In this document: positions 9,733 through 19,532 of the stretch, piece by piece
Numbering within the stretch: the stretch's first letter is position 1
Layout of the letters: the number at the start of each line of letters is the position of its first letter
DNA from: Glaciecola sp. KUL10
GTDB taxonomy: Bacteria; Pseudomonadota; Gammaproteobacteria; Enterobacterales; Alteromonadaceae
Reading direction: 5' to 3'
DNA: 64,000 nucleotides
NCBI RefSeq assembly: GCF_003203515.1
Contig: NZ_BGNG01000009.1
Span: 62,001-126,000 of the forward strand
The notes under the pieces: model-generated
What the model saw: only the letters and a program-made list of their open reading frames with translations
Databases searched by the model: none
What the model was told of the DNA's origin: nothing
Position numbers and translations under genes: made by a program

Positions 9733-10632
9733 ATGGCGTCTCAGGCACAGCGAGATATGCTTCAAAAGATCCAGGATAAAGTGGGTTTTATTGCGGCATT
9801 GGACCAAAGTGGAGGCAGCACACCAAAAGCGCTTAAATTATACGGCGTTGATGAGTCTGCATATTCAAACGATGATGAAATGTTTGCATGCGTTCACCAA
9901 ATGAGAACACGCATTATCACCAGCCCAGCATTTGAAGGGGAGCGAGTGCTAGGTGCGATACTGTTTGAAAATACTTTGGATCGCGACATAGAAGGTAAGT
10001 CTTCGGCTAACTATCTGTGGCAAGAAAAGAACGTAGTACCATTTTTGAAAGTGGATAAAGGCTTAGAAGATGAAGCTAATGGCGTTCAACTAATGAAGCC
10101 TATTCCAGGCTTAGATGAGCTATTAGCAAAAGCGAATGCACAAGACGTCTTCGGAACAAAGATGCGCTCTGTTGTTAAGCTAGCTAATCAACAAGGCATC
10201 GCCGACGTCGTTGCTCAGCAATTTGAAGTAGGCAAGCAAATCTTGGCCGCTGGTCTTGTACCCATTATCGAGCCAGAAGTTGATATCAACAGTGCAGAAA
10301 AAGCAGAAGCTGAGGCTATGCTTAAAGTTGAAATTATTAAGCAACTAGATGCTTTAGATGAAGGTCAAGACGTCATGCTTAAGCTGACGCTACCTGAAGC
10401 TGCTAATTTTTACTCAGAATGTGTTAAGCATCCACGCGTATTAAAAGTCGTTGCGCTTTCTGGTGGTTACAGCCGAGATGATGCGAATCAAAAACTGTCT
10501 GAAAACAACGGCATGATCGCTAGTTTTTCACGTGCATTGACACAAGGTGTTAGCTTTCAGCAAACAGATGATGAATTTAACGCCACGCTTAACGACGCTA
10601 TTCAAGGTATTTACGACGCTTCAAATAGCTAG
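9733..10632 (+). CDS. fda: Fructose-bisphosphate aldolase, class I (Schiff-base type)
   Basis: Cleaves fructose 1,6-bisphosphate into dihydroxyacetone phosphate and glyceraldehyde 3-phosphate. The 299-residue protein is a metal-independent class I aldolase of the short bacterial type found in Staphylococcus. Landmarks are the N-terminal [25 protein letters not shown], and the Schiff-base lysine, probably Lys217 in DVMLKLTLP. It lacks the zinc-binding histidine pattern of class II FbaA, which holds this place after pgk in E. coli. It starts 58 bp after pgk with AAGGAGAAG before the ATG, and a strong terminator follows. The enzyme family is clear; the symbol follows the Staphylococcus name. Confidence 0.93.
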   Translation: MASQAQRDMLQKIQDKVGFIAALDQSGGSTPKALKLYGVDESAYSNDDEMFACVHQMRTRIITSPAFEGERVLGAILFENTLDRDIEGKSSANYLWQEKNVVPFLKVDKGLEDEANGVQLMKPIPGLDELLAKANAQDVFGTKMRSVVKLANQQGIADVVAQQFEVGKQILAAGLVPIIEPEVDINSAEKAEAEAMLKVEIIKQLDALDEGQDVMLKLTLPEAANFYSECVKHPRVLKVVALSGGYSRDDANQKLSENNGMIASFSRALTQGVSFQQTDDEFNATLNDAIQGIYDASNS

Positions 10633-10664
10633 TTTATAAGCTTTCTAAAAGCGTATTTTATATC

Positions 10665-10699
10665 AAAGCCCCAATGAGATTACTCAATGGGGCTTTTTT
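10665..10699 (+). terminator. Rho-independent terminator after the aldolase gene
   Basis: AAAGCCCCA at 10665-10673 pairs with TGGGGCTTT at 10688-10696. Inside it a TGAG/CTCA pair extends the stem past one mismatch, and six T follow. It ends the tkt-epd-pgk-aldolase operon and lies before the convergent ppx. Confidence 0.92.
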
Positions 10700-10738
10700 G
10701 TGCTTTAGCTAATCAGATTTGGAGCATTCGACTGAACA

Positions 10739-12268
10739 TCAAACAATGTCTAAAGTTATTCCCAATGTCTGCTGATACTCTGCTTCTGCATCTATATCAG
10801 CTAGCAACAAGGGAGAATTATCAAACCAGTCTTCTGGGAATATCAGAGAAATTTTGTTTTCTTTACAGCGAATTTGATACTCAGGGAGCATGGTTTCTTG
10901 TCGGTTTATATTCAACAGCACGCCCAAGCGTAAAACACTTAATAAATATTTAAGGCTTTGTTCATCATAATTTGCGAAGGTCGGTAAGTCTGCAAGCTTG
11001 ATCTTCTTACGGTGATATCGAACCAGTGTTGCAATTAGTTTTTGTTGCTCTTGGTTGAAACCAGGCAAGTCTGATTGTTCAATAATATAGCTAGAATGAC
11101 GCTGAACACCTCTTGAGTTGATCTGCAAACCGACCTCGTGAAGCAATGCAGACCATTCTAGAAGATGCTTAAGCTCTTCGTTATTAATAGCCCATTTATC
11201 TTTGACTGCCTCATAAATTGACAGACAGTTGGACCATACTTTCTGCGCATATTGTGTGTCGACGTCGTAGCGGGTTGCTAAACTGTGCGCGGTACGTTCA
11301 CGAATATCGCTTCGGTTATCGTCGGTCTGAATTTCGTATAATACGCCTTCTCGTAGCGCGGCAGAGCTTGTTTGCATTTCTTTTAAATTAAGGCTTTTAA
11401 ACACCGCAAACAGAATGCTTAGACCGGCTGCAAAAACAGGTCGCCGATCATCGGTTAGATTCAGGAAATCCAAGGCCTCTGCGGTACCTTTATCTATGCA
11501 CTGTTTGATTAAGTCAGTTAAATCAGAGTAGGTGATAGGGACATCAATTTCAGATTCTTTTAAACCAGCAATAACGGCTGCAATGGCCCGAGCTGTGCCA
11601 GAGGAGCCGATTGATGTTCCCCATTCATGACGCTTTAAATTACCGACAACAAGTTCTATCTCTCTGCGTGCTGCAGTGATTGCTCGGTCGAAACGCTTAC
11701 GTGTTATCACACCATCTTTAAAGTAGCGCTGCTGGTAGCTGACGCAGCCCATTTGCACGCTTTTGCAAAGCAAGGGAGAAAAATCCGCACCCAGCGCAAA
11801 CTCTGTTGACCCCCCCCCGATATCTACGATCAAGCGTTTGCCAATGGTCTGTGTAGTATTAGCAACGCCCACGTATATTAACCGGGCTTCTTCTGGTCCC
11901 GAAATAACTTCGATACGATAAGGAAATACCGCTTTTGCTTTTCGCAAAAAGGCCCTGGCGTTTTTGGCTCTGCGAAGGGTGTGAGTAGCGACCACTCTTA
12001 CGTGAGATGGATCGAGCCCTTGCATTGACTCTGCCATACTTTGCAAAGTGTTAAGGCCACGTGTCATGGCTTCTTCGCTTAGCATTTGATCGCTGTCTAA
12101 GCCGTCTGCTAAACGCACTTTGTGTTTCACTTTTTGTACAACTTGCATCGAACCCGCTAGCATGCGAGCTATCACTAGATGAAAGCTATTTGAACCGATA
12201 TCCAGCGCCGCATATAAATTAGCATCACGACCCTCAACACCTGCAAATGCATGAGATAAAGTACTCAC
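10739..12268 (-). CDS. ppx: Exopolyphosphatase Ppx
   Basis: Ppx/GppA-family phosphatase that removes terminal phosphate from polyphosphate; GppA activity on pppGpp cannot be excluded. At 509 residues it is close to E. coli Ppx (513). The actin-like ATPase fold shows ALDIGSNSFHLVIARM near the N-terminus and the phosphate loop VDIGGGSTEFALG near residue 147-159, followed by the helical HD-like C-terminal part. It starts at a GTG directly after the ppk stop codon, with AAGGAAG upstream, so it is translationally coupled to ppk1. The glycines of the DIGGGS loop are encoded by a run of nine G, reported separately. Confidence 0.94.
   Translation of the reverse strand: MSTLSHAFAGVEGRDANLYAALDIGSNSFHLVIARMLAGSMQVVQKVKHKVRLADGLDSDQMLSEEAMTRGLNTLQSMAESMQGLDPSHVRVVATHTLRRAKNARAFLRKAKAVFPYRIEVISGPEEARLIYVGVANTTQTIGKRLIVDIGGGSTEFALGADFSPLLCKSVQMGCVSYQQRYFKDGVITRKRFDRAITAARREIELVVGNLKRHEWGTSIGSSGTARAIAAVIAGLKESEIDVPITYSDLTDLIKQCIDKGTAEALDFLNLTDDRRPVFAAGLSILFAVFKSLNLKEMQTSSAALREGVLYEIQTDDNRSDIRERTAHSLATRYDVDTQYAQKVWSNCLSIYEAVKDKWAINNEELKHLLEWSALLHEVGLQINSRGVQRHSSYIIEQSDLPGFNQEQQKLIATLVRYHRKKIKLADLPTFANYDEQSLKYLLSVLRLGVLLNINRQETMLPEYQIRCKENKISLIFPEDWFDNSPLLLADIDAEAEYQQTLGITLDIV
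11810..11818 (-). repeat. Nine-base G/C homopolymer inside ppx
   Basis: Nine consecutive C on the plus strand (nine G in the coding strand) encode the three glycines of the catalytic DIGGGS loop of ppx. It is the longest G/C run I noticed in the window. The frame is intact here. Confidence 0.85.
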
Positions 12269-14338
12269 TTATAAAGCTTCCTTTCGAGTTAAAAAGCTGT
12301 GTGTTTCAATTTGAGAACGCAATTTTTTGCGATTTCCGCGCTGTACATAATTATTGATTTGATGTTCGTCTATGACTCTTGCTTTTAGCGTATCTTTAAA
12401 CTGAAGTTCCACTAAATCTTCAATCAGTTGAATCGCATCACTGTCATAAACAGGGCAACCTACCTCAATACGATAGTCCATGTTTCGGGTCATCCAGTCG
12501 GCAGATGATATATACACGCGTTTGTCACCACCATTGTTAAAGATCATGATGCGCGGATGTTCAAGGTATCGATCGACGATGCTAATAACTTCAATATTTT
12601 CGCTCAGGCCTTTTTTACCTGGGATCAAAGAACACATTCCGCGAATAATCGCTCTGATTTTCACGCCAGATTGACTTGCTCGATACAAGTCGTCAATCAG
12701 TTCTTTGTCGACTAAATTGTTAATTTTCAGCGTGATTTGACCATCATGCCCTTCGGTTACACGCTGAATTTCTTGTCTGATCAATGACTGGATTTTGCTT
12801 CTGGCATTCACTGGCGAAAGCTGTAAGTGAGCAAACTTCTGTTTTTTGAAAGGGTTTTGAATCATATCAAAGACTTGAATACACTCTAGGGCCAGTTCTT
12901 GATGACACGTAAAAAGGCTCAAATCGGTGTAAATTTTGGCGGTTTTCTCGTTGAAGTTACCCGTCCCAAAATGACAGTAGTGTTTAATGTTGCCTCGCTC
13001 TTCACGAGTGACCACGCAAAGCTTGCTGTGAATCTTCACATTTGGGTTGCCCAATACCACTTTAATGCCTGCGTCGGTCATGCGTTTTGACCACTCAATA
13101 TTCGCTTCTTCATCAAAGCGCGCACGTAACTCGACAACTACGGTCACACTTTTACCATTGTCGACCGCGTCGATCAGTGAGTTAATAATCCTAGACTGAG
13201 AGGCAACACGATAGATGTTGATGCGTATGTGTTTGACCAACGGATCAAATGCCGCTTGGCGCACAAATTCGGTAAAATGCAAAAACTTATGATAAGGGTA
13301 GTACAGCAAAATATCTTGCTTCGCGATGGCTTGAAAAACGGTATCGTGTTCTGCAAATGCTTTGTTTGAAATCTCTTCTAATTCATTGTGTTCTAAATAG
13401 GCTCTGCCTACGTTGGGAAAACCAATAAAGTCTTTAAAGTTGCGATAATGACCTGCAGATTGAATGGTATCCGTGGATGAAATACGAAGTCGTTTGCGCA
13501 GGTCCATCACCATATCTTCTGGCATGCCGTCATCGTGAATAATTCGGACAGGCTCGGCGATTAATCGTTGCTTCATACCCTCGGACATCTTATCAACGTA
13601 ACTTTCGTCAATTTCATCATTGATTGAGTATTCGGCATCTCGTGTTATCTTAAATGAATAAGCATCTGCGGTATCAAATTTAACAAAACCTTTGAAAATA
13701 TCATCCAAACAGAGTTTGATAAGATCATCAATCAGAATAATTTGTTTTATTTTTCGTGTCTTTTTAGGGGGGAGTAATATAAATCGACTAATTGCATTTG
13801 TGGGGACCTCTACCACCGCGTATTTGGTGTTACGCCCTTCGCGGCGAAGCGCCACATCTAAATATACTGAGCTGTCGTTCAAACGCTGAATCAGTTGAAC
13901 TTTGTTATCTAACAGTATCGGGGCCACATGCAGTAATACTTTGTTTGTAAAATATTTTCGTGCCCATTTCAGTTGCTCTTCGTCTAAATCTCCGTGCCGC
14001 AGAATATGGATATTATATTTTTCGAGTGACCTAACCACGTTTCTGTGAGTTTGGTCAAACTTTGTCGACAGTGTTTTTACCTTAGTTTGAATTTGACGCA
14101 ATAAGTTACTGTATGTTTCGGCTCGTTCGTCATCATCGTCGTTTTGGCTAATCGTAATTTGACGCTTCACATCAGCGACTCTTACTCGATAAAACTCATC
14201 GAGGTTATTTGAGTAAATACCCAAAAACCGCAACCGCTCAATGACAGGCGTGTTTTCATCTATTGCTTCTTGAAGAACCCGTTCATTGAACGCTAGCCAG
14301 CTTAATTCTTTCGGAAAGTATAATTCAGTATCATTCAT
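12269..14338 (-). CDS. ppk1: Polyphosphate kinase Ppk1
   Basis: Synthesises long-chain polyphosphate from ATP through a phosphohistidine intermediate; membrane associated. I chose the ATG at 14338, which gives 689 residues (E. coli 688) starting MNDTELYFPKELSWLAFNER. An in-frame TTG at 14356 would add six residues and is less likely. The two phospholipase-D-like halves are visible, with catalytic histidines in VKIHSKLCVV and in the LEHPRIMIF segment. The start overlaps the stop of the upstream ACT-domain gene by 8 bp, and ppx begins immediately after the stop. Synthesis and breakdown of polyphosphate are therefore in one operon, divergent from the phosphate transport genes. Confidence 0.96.
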   Translation of the reverse strand: MNDTELYFPKELSWLAFNERVLQEAIDENTPVIERLRFLGIYSNNLDEFYRVRVADVKRQITISQNDDDDERAETYSNLLRQIQTKVKTLSTKFDQTHRNVVRSLEKYNIHILRHGDLDEEQLKWARKYFTNKVLLHVAPILLDNKVQLIQRLNDSSVYLDVALRREGRNTKYAVVEVPTNAISRFILLPPKKTRKIKQIILIDDLIKLCLDDIFKGFVKFDTADAYSFKITRDAEYSINDEIDESYVDKMSEGMKQRLIAEPVRIIHDDGMPEDMVMDLRKRLRISSTDTIQSAGHYRNFKDFIGFPNVGRAYLEHNELEEISNKAFAEHDTVFQAIAKQDILLYYPYHKFLHFTEFVRQAAFDPLVKHIRINIYRVASQSRIINSLIDAVDNGKSVTVVVELRARFDEEANIEWSKRMTDAGIKVVLGNPNVKIHSKLCVVTREERGNIKHYCHFGTGNFNEKTAKIYTDLSLFTCHQELALECIQVFDMIQNPFKKQKFAHLQLSPVNARSKIQSLIRQEIQRVTEGHDGQITLKINNLVDKELIDDLYRASQSGVKIRAIIRGMCSLIPGKKGLSENIEVISIVDRYLEHPRIMIFNNGGDKRVYISSADWMTRNMDYRIEVGCPVYDSDAIQLIEDLVELQFKDTLKARVIDEHQINNYVQRGNRKKLRSQIETHSFLTRKEAL

Positions 14339-14840
14339 AGTTTGCTTCAATCTCAACCATTAGATCGTCGCTGATGTTTTCTATCGCTTCTTGTACTTCA
14401 TCAAGGTTAACTGAATCGGGTTGAGCGACACTGACTTCAGCATTAAATACAGGGTTCCCCCAATTGGGAGCGCTAGTGCACGTTGTATTCATTTCGATAA
14501 TATTTATTTCAAATCGCTTTAATGCCGAGGTTATGTCACTGACAATACCCTTGCGGTCATTCGCCGTGACTTTAACAAGCGCAGTTTGCGTTTTTATGTC
14601 ATCGAAAGAGTCAGAAGGGGAGAGCGTAATTGATAACTCTGCAATCTTTGCACAACTATCTTTTAATAGTTGTTGGTTTTCTTGCGGTAACATTACCTCT
14701 ATGAAGCCAGCGAATTGTCCCGATAATTGACAGAAGCTGCTTCTTAACCAATTACCATCTGCATCGGTAATGCATTTGGCGATTGCGTCTACCAAGCCAG
14801 CGCGATCTTTGCCTATCAGTGTCAGTACCATAGCGTGCAT
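14331..14840 (-). CDS. ACT-domain regulator, GcvR family
   Basis: A 169-residue protein with two ACT domains. The first begins MVLTLIGKDRAGLVDAI and the second follows VKVTANDRKGIVSDITSALK. This is the architecture of GcvR, the glycine-responsive partner of GcvA in E. coli. GcvR has no DNA-binding domain and acts by protein contact; whether this copy controls glycine cleavage is not shown by sequence. GAGGAATATTAA precedes the ATG. It is the first gene of an operon with ppk1 and ppx, an unusual setting for GcvR, so a sensing role in polyphosphate or stress control is a possible alternative. Confidence 0.78.
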   Translation of the reverse strand: MHAMVLTLIGKDRAGLVDAIAKCITDADGNWLRSSFCQLSGQFAGFIEVMLPQENQQLLKDSCAKIAELSITLSPSDSFDDIKTQTALVKVTANDRKGIVSDITSALKRFEINIIEMNTTCTSAPNWGNPVFNAEVSVAQPDSVNLDEVQEAIENISDDLMVEIEANYE

Positions 14841-14931
14841 TTAATATTCCTCTATACTATTGATTTGTGCGTCTGTTAATGCTGTAGTACGCGCAAAGAG
14901 TCCTTATATTTCGTTAGTTTAACCTCACTAC

Positions 14932-17145
14932 ATGAAGACGCAAGCACAGAACGCCTTTAATCGAAAGCGCACCAGATTAGACTGGATTGCTCGTCAAGTA
15001 ATGACCGCATCAGGATGGTTAGTGCTGATGATGTTTTTGCTTTTAATCGGGCATATATTCTTTAATGTAGTGCCATTGTTTAAATCACCTCATTTGACCT
15101 TAGACTATCGAGTTGGGCTTCCTGAAGATATGATTCAGCCGAGAGTAATGGAGCTGATTTCAGGACCATCTTTGGTCGGCAAGCAGGGGTGTGACCTTGT
15201 TGTCGCTCCGGTGAAAAGCGATTCGGGAGACCGATTGGACGTTATCAAACGATTTCCTTTTGCGTGTGATGCGAATATTAAACTACATACTGTCAACAAA
15301 ACCGTTTTTGTTAGCTCGTTTAAAACCAACGATATAATTGAAATATATGAGTTGGTTGACGAACAAGACGGCCTCGCCTTGATACTTAAGTCTTCAATAG
15401 CGATTCCCAGTATATTATTCAATCAGTTGACACAAACCTTATCCTCTGATTACCGCTTCAGTTTTGACTTTGTAGGTGAATTGGCGGTTATTATTGCTCA
15501 ACCGACAGAAACTATTGCGCAAGTCGATGAAGTGAGTGGAGATAAGCAGCCGAAAACTGAACAGCGTGCGTTTCAAAGCTACGCAATCTGGTTTGAATTG
15601 GGTAAACCACAGAATCTTTTTGTTCAACGCATCCCGCGGGCAAAGCGAGTAGTCCCCGTTACAAAACTTCAACAACTGGTTTTGTTTGACGAAAAATCGG
15701 TTAGTTTCGTTGATAAGTATAACCAGCAACTTTCTGCTCAGGTATTAGACCAAGACCTCGAATCCATTGCCCTCAGTCCCAATTCTGGTTCTATTCTCGC
15801 GTTTGGTGAAAAACAAGTAATGTATCGTTGGGTTATGCTGAACCAAGCGGGTAAGTTTGTTTTCAAAAACGATAAATCAATTGATGAACGTGTTCATTCC
15901 CCAGTGATTGATATCGCCTTTGATGCAAATTCAAACAGCGCCGTTTTGTTTTATGAAGACGGTGCTTTTGGGTTCATGAATAGTATTAGTTCACAACTAT
16001 TTGCTTGGCGAGCCTCTGACTTTAACGTAAGTAAAATCCAATGGATTGGGAATAAAATATATGGGTTCAACCGGGATTTAGTATTTGTTTTCACGCCCCA
16101 GAACCTTCAGGGTATCACTACCTTCAAGAGCGTATTAGGGCAAAATTGGTATGAAGGTTACGACGAACCAAGTTATGCCTGGCAAACAAGCAGCGCTGAT
16201 CAGCATTATGATGCGAAATATAATTTAGTTCCGCTATTGATCGGCAGTCTTAAGGCATCTTTGTTGGCGCTAATAGTGGCTATTCCTCTAGCAATTGGAG
16301 CGGCGATTTATACCTCGTATTTCGCAACGCGTTCGGTTAAGACTTATTTGAAACCTAGCATTGAAATGCTCGAAGCCGTACCTTCCGTTATTATCGGTTT
16401 TATTGCTGCGGTTTGGTTGGCGCCACTTGCAGAACAATTTCTTTTGTCTATTTTGATTTTCATTATTTTACTGCCCTTTTTCTTAATCATTGCCGCTGTT
16501 ATACAGCCAATTCTTTCGGTTTTCCTGAGCGACCGTTTTAATCGAAACTGGGAAGTGTTTTTCATTGTTATATCCACTACCTTTTTAGCGTTCTTTGCTT
16601 TCGCTTTAGGTGAAATATGGCAAATTTATCTAACAGAGATGAACTCGTCTTCAGCACTTCAATCAGTTCTATCAATATCCAAAACTACTTTAGTCGTGTC
16701 GGTAGCATTGGGGGTAGCAATTGCTCCTAGTATATATTCACTTGCCGATGATGCACTAAACGAGGTGCCCAAAGGGTTGATAAACGCCTCATTTGCGCTT
16801 GGCGCATCTCGACTACAAACCTTAAAAACAGTAGTTATCATGGTCGCACTCCCCAGTTTGATCTCTGCTGTAATGCTCGGTTTTGGGCGCGCCTTTGGTG
16901 AAACGATGATTGTATTAATGGTGACGGGAAATACACCCGTTAGTGAATGGAGTATTTTTGAGGGGCTGCGTTCGATGACAGCAAATCTAGCGATTGAGCT
17001 TCAAGAATCAGATTCTGGCAGTGCACACTTCAATCTCTTGTTTTCGACGGCCGCCATCTTATTTTTGTTTACATTTATTTTAAATACTGCAGCTGAGTTA
17101 CTGAGAAATAGATTGAGAAAAGTGGTAGGCAATGGCAAAGACTAA
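14932..17145 (+). CDS. pstC: Phosphate ABC transporter permease PstC, long form
   Basis: Inner-membrane permease of the high-affinity phosphate importer. At 737 residues it is more than twice the size of E. coli PstC (319). One N-terminal helix (about residues 28-50) is followed by a periplasmic insert of roughly 370 residues, then the standard six-helix permease from about residue 430. The cytoplasmic contact loop reads DDALNEVPKGLINASFALGAS. The long form is known in Alteromonadales, Vibrio and relatives. The ribosome site is weak. pstA overlaps its end by 14 bp. No pstS gene lies nearby, so the binding protein must come from elsewhere or the insert affects its recruitment. Confidence 0.9.
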   Translation: MKTQAQNAFNRKRTRLDWIARQVMTASGWLVLMMFLLLIGHIFFNVVPLFKSPHLTLDYRVGLPEDMIQPRVMELISGPSLVGKQGCDLVVAPVKSDSGDRLDVIKRFPFACDANIKLHTVNKTVFVSSFKTNDIIEIYELVDEQDGLALILKSSIAIPSILFNQLTQTLSSDYRFSFDFVGELAVIIAQPTETIAQVDEVSGDKQPKTEQRAFQSYAIWFELGKPQNLFVQRIPRAKRVVPVTKLQQLVLFDEKSVSFVDKYNQQLSAQVLDQDLESIALSPNSGSILAFGEKQVMYRWVMLNQAGKFVFKNDKSIDERVHSPVIDIAFDANSNSAVLFYEDGAFGFMNSISSQLFAWRASDFNVSKIQWIGNKIYGFNRDLVFVFTPQNLQGITTFKSVLGQNWYEGYDEPSYAWQTSSADQHYDAKYNLVPLLIGSLKASLLALIVAIPLAIGAAIYTSYFATRSVKTYLKPSIEMLEAVPSVIIGFIAAVWLAPLAEQFLLSILIFIILLPFFLIIAAVIQPILSVFLSDRFNRNWEVFFIVISTTFLAFFAFALGEIWQIYLTEMNSSSALQSVLSISKTTLVVSVALGVAIAPSIYSLADDALNEVPKGLINASFALGASRLQTLKTVVIMVALPSLISAVMLGFGRAFGETMIVLMVTGNTPVSEWSIFEGLRSMTANLAIELQESDSGSAHFNLLFSTAAILFLFTFILNTAAELLRNRLRKVVGNGKD

Positions 17146-18670
17146 ACTCAATCATCAACAACTGCATGCTTTCAGTTCAATTACGTCGGGCTTCGCGGCC
17201 GCATTATTACTGATTACTTTGATAGCCCTTGTTATTTTTATTTCTATCAGGGGGAGTGCTTATTTTTGGCCAATGACTATTTATCAGGTTGATTTTACTG
17301 ACACTTTTAAAAAACAGACTAGCACCTATCAGATCAGTGCTTGGGACAAAGAGGAACTACTGGCTAATTTGAATAGTCGAGTGCAATCACAATTTGTTAA
17401 TCAACAAACTGAAGCGCCATACTTTCGAATAAATATTTCGCAAGATGTATTTCAGGTCATTTTGAAAGACGGAAAGGTAAAGTTAGGAAAGTTAGTTAGC
17501 CTTAATTCTCCCAATGGCGTAAGCAACAATTTCAAAGACTTTGAAGCCGTACAAGAAAACGTAAAGCTACTTTTAAGTTCGCTCGAAACAATACAATTTG
17601 AACAAATGGCGCCTCTGCATGAGCGTTTATCTCAGTACGATAAGAATCAAGTAGCCGAAGATGCCCCAGCGCGACTTAGGGTGCTAGATGCATTTTTCCT
17701 TGCGCAAGAAAAGTCTAACGACTTACAGATTGAATTAGAGAAGTACTTTATTTTATTTGAGGATGCCCAAAAGCACCAGTTTAGAATTGATATCCGAGAT
17801 ATCGAAGCGGTATACCAACCTAACGAGATGGAAATATTTGCAGAACTGGAATATATGTTGGAAAGAATTGTTCAGTTCTTGGGTGACTCACCAAAGCAAG
17901 CGGCCACGAGTGGTGGAGTATTTCCGGCGTTATTTGGTACGGTAATGATGGTGTTAATAATGGCGGTTTTAGTCGCGCCTTTAGGCATTATGGCGGCCAT
18001 TTATCTTCATGAATATGCCCCAGAAACTGCGTTTACCTCGTTTATTAGAATCAGCGTTAGCAATATGGCGGGCGTCCCATCTGTAGTGTACGGGGTTTTT
18101 GGTTTAGGTTTTTTCGTCTATGTGGTTGGCGGTACAATTGATAGCCTTTTCTACACTGATAGTTTACCCAGCCCAACATTTGGTGCCCCGGGTTTATTTT
18201 GGGCAGCTCTGACAATGGCTTTATTGACATTACCCGTCGTAATTGTGTCAACAGAAGAAGGTTTGCGAAGAGTGCCTGGTGGCCTTAGAGCTGGGGCCTA
18301 TGCTTTAGGGGCAACTAAATGGGAGACAGTGACAAAAACGGTCGTGCCTATTGCTAGCCCAGGAATGATTACAGGGTTGATACTGGCAATTGCTAGAGCT
18401 GCAGGTGAAGTCGCCCCCTTAATATTGGTAGGCGCGGTCAAGTTTGCACCCAGTTTGCCTGTTGATGGAGAGTTTCCGTTTCTACATTTAGAGCGTCAAT
18501 TTATGCACCTTGGCGTTTTTATTTATGACGGGGCATTTCACAACCAAACTAACACTCAGGGTTCTGCAATGATGTTCGCGAGTTGTTTGTTATTGTTGAT
18601 AATTGTGTTTGTGTTGAATCTTTTTGCTATTGTAGTTCGCAACAAATTACGAAACCGTTACACCCGTTAA
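17132..18670 (+). CDS. pstA: Phosphate ABC transporter permease PstA, long form
   Basis: Second inner-membrane permease of the Pst system. At 512 residues it exceeds E. coli PstA (296) because of an N-terminal extension with one helix (about residues 20-40) and a periplasmic region of about 220 residues, the type called DUF3333. The permease core starts near residue 265 (PALFGTVMMVLIMAVLVAPL). Its contact loop is EEGLRRVPGGLRAGAYALGA, and the RAAGEVAPLILVGA helix follows. It overlaps pstC by 14 bp and is followed by pstB after 13 bp, so all three are cotranscribed and probably translationally coupled. Confidence 0.92.
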   Translation: MAKTKLNHQQLHAFSSITSGFAAALLLITLIALVIFISIRGSAYFWPMTIYQVDFTDTFKKQTSTYQISAWDKEELLANLNSRVQSQFVNQQTEAPYFRINISQDVFQVILKDGKVKLGKLVSLNSPNGVSNNFKDFEAVQENVKLLLSSLETIQFEQMAPLHERLSQYDKNQVAEDAPARLRVLDAFFLAQEKSNDLQIELEKYFILFEDAQKHQFRIDIRDIEAVYQPNEMEIFAELEYMLERIVQFLGDSPKQAATSGGVFPALFGTVMMVLIMAVLVAPLGIMAAIYLHEYAPETAFTSFIRISVSNMAGVPSVVYGVFGLGFFVYVVGGTIDSLFYTDSLPSPTFGAPGLFWAALTMALLTLPVVIVSTEEGLRRVPGGLRAGAYALGATKWETVTKTVVPIASPGMITGLILAIARAAGEVAPLILVGAVKFAPSLPVDGEFPFLHLERQFMHLGVFIYDGAFHNQTNTQGSAMMFASCLLLLIIVFVLNLFAIVVRNKLRNRYTR

Positions 18671-18683
18671 GATGGTTAATTAG

Positions 18684-19490
18684 ATGCTAAAGTTATTTGA
18701 ATCTGAAATACAAGATATAGACTTGCTCAAGGATGACGAACTTGCAGTTGATATCAAAAATCTCAGTATAAAATTGAACGGTAAAAAAGTACTTAAAGAC
18801 ATTAGTATGCGTATTCCTAGGCATATGACTACAGCTATGATTGGGCAAAGTGGGTGTGGTAAGACTACTTTGTTAAACAGTCTCAATAGGATGAATGAAC
18901 TCAACCAGCACTATTCTTTTTCTGGGGAAGTGTGGATTGAAGGACGCAACGTTTATAGTAAAAAAGAAAATGTCGCCCGTTTAAGAACCAAAGTAGGGAT
19001 GGTTTTTCAACGACCTAATCCGTTCCCGATGAGTATATACGAAAACGTATGTTTTGGTTTGAAAATTCAGGGCATGAGTGAGCGTCGAAAGCTAGATGAT
19101 GCTGTTGAAAAAGCACTTAGAAATGCAGCTCTATGGACAGAAGTTAAAGACCGTCTTTTTGATTCTGCACTTACATTGTCCGGCGGGCAACAACAGCGAT
19201 TAATGATTGCTCGTGCACTCGCGCTTGAACCTGAAATTTTGCTTCTTGATGAGCCAACCTCAGCCCTTGATCCGCTCACCACGCTTCATATTGAAGAATT
19301 GATCAATGATTTGAAAAAAAGATGTACTATCATTATTGTGACGCACAACATGCAACAAGCCGCTAGAGTTTCTGACTATGCTGCTTTTCTGCATCAAGGT
19401 GAATTGATTGAGTATTCCGATAGTGACTCTTTGTTTACAATGCCAGCGAAGAAACAAACAGAAGACTATATTACTGGGCGCTATGGATAG
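18684..19490 (+). CDS. pstB: Phosphate ABC transporter ATP-binding protein PstB
   Basis: Cytoplasmic ATPase that powers the PstCA channel. At 268 residues it has the usual length. It shows Walker [10 protein letters not shown], the PstB-typical [11 protein letters not shown] after it, the ABC signature [15 protein letters not shown], Walker [14 protein letters not shown] and the H-loop [17 protein letters not shown]. It starts 13 bp after pstA and phoU follows at 42 bp. PstB also relays phosphate status to PhoR through PhoU in systems studied so far; phoB and phoR are not in this window. Confidence 0.97.
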   Translation: MLKLFESEIQDIDLLKDDELAVDIKNLSIKLNGKKVLKDISMRIPRHMTTAMIGQSGCGKTTLLNSLNRMNELNQHYSFSGEVWIEGRNVYSKKENVARLRTKVGMVFQRPNPFPMSIYENVCFGLKIQGMSERRKLDDAVEKALRNAALWTEVKDRLFDSALTLSGGQQQRLMIARALALEPEILLLDEPTSALDPLTTLHIEELINDLKKRCTIIIVTHNMQQAARVSDYAAFLHQGELIEYSDSDSLFTMPAKKQTEDYITGRYG

Positions 19491-19532
19491 TGAAACTCGC
19501 ATGTGCTTTGTTTAGGGTAAAAAGGGGGCTCA

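Noticed and set aside
10687-10953. 88-residue ORF on the plus strand after the aldolase gene
   Set aside because: It starts inside the terminator hairpin and lies antisense to the 3' end of ppx.
14873-14885. Two CTGT motifs upstream of pstC resembling a Pho box
   Set aside because: The repeat spacing is 9 bp while Pho boxes need 11 bp, and the rest of the consensus is absent on both strands.
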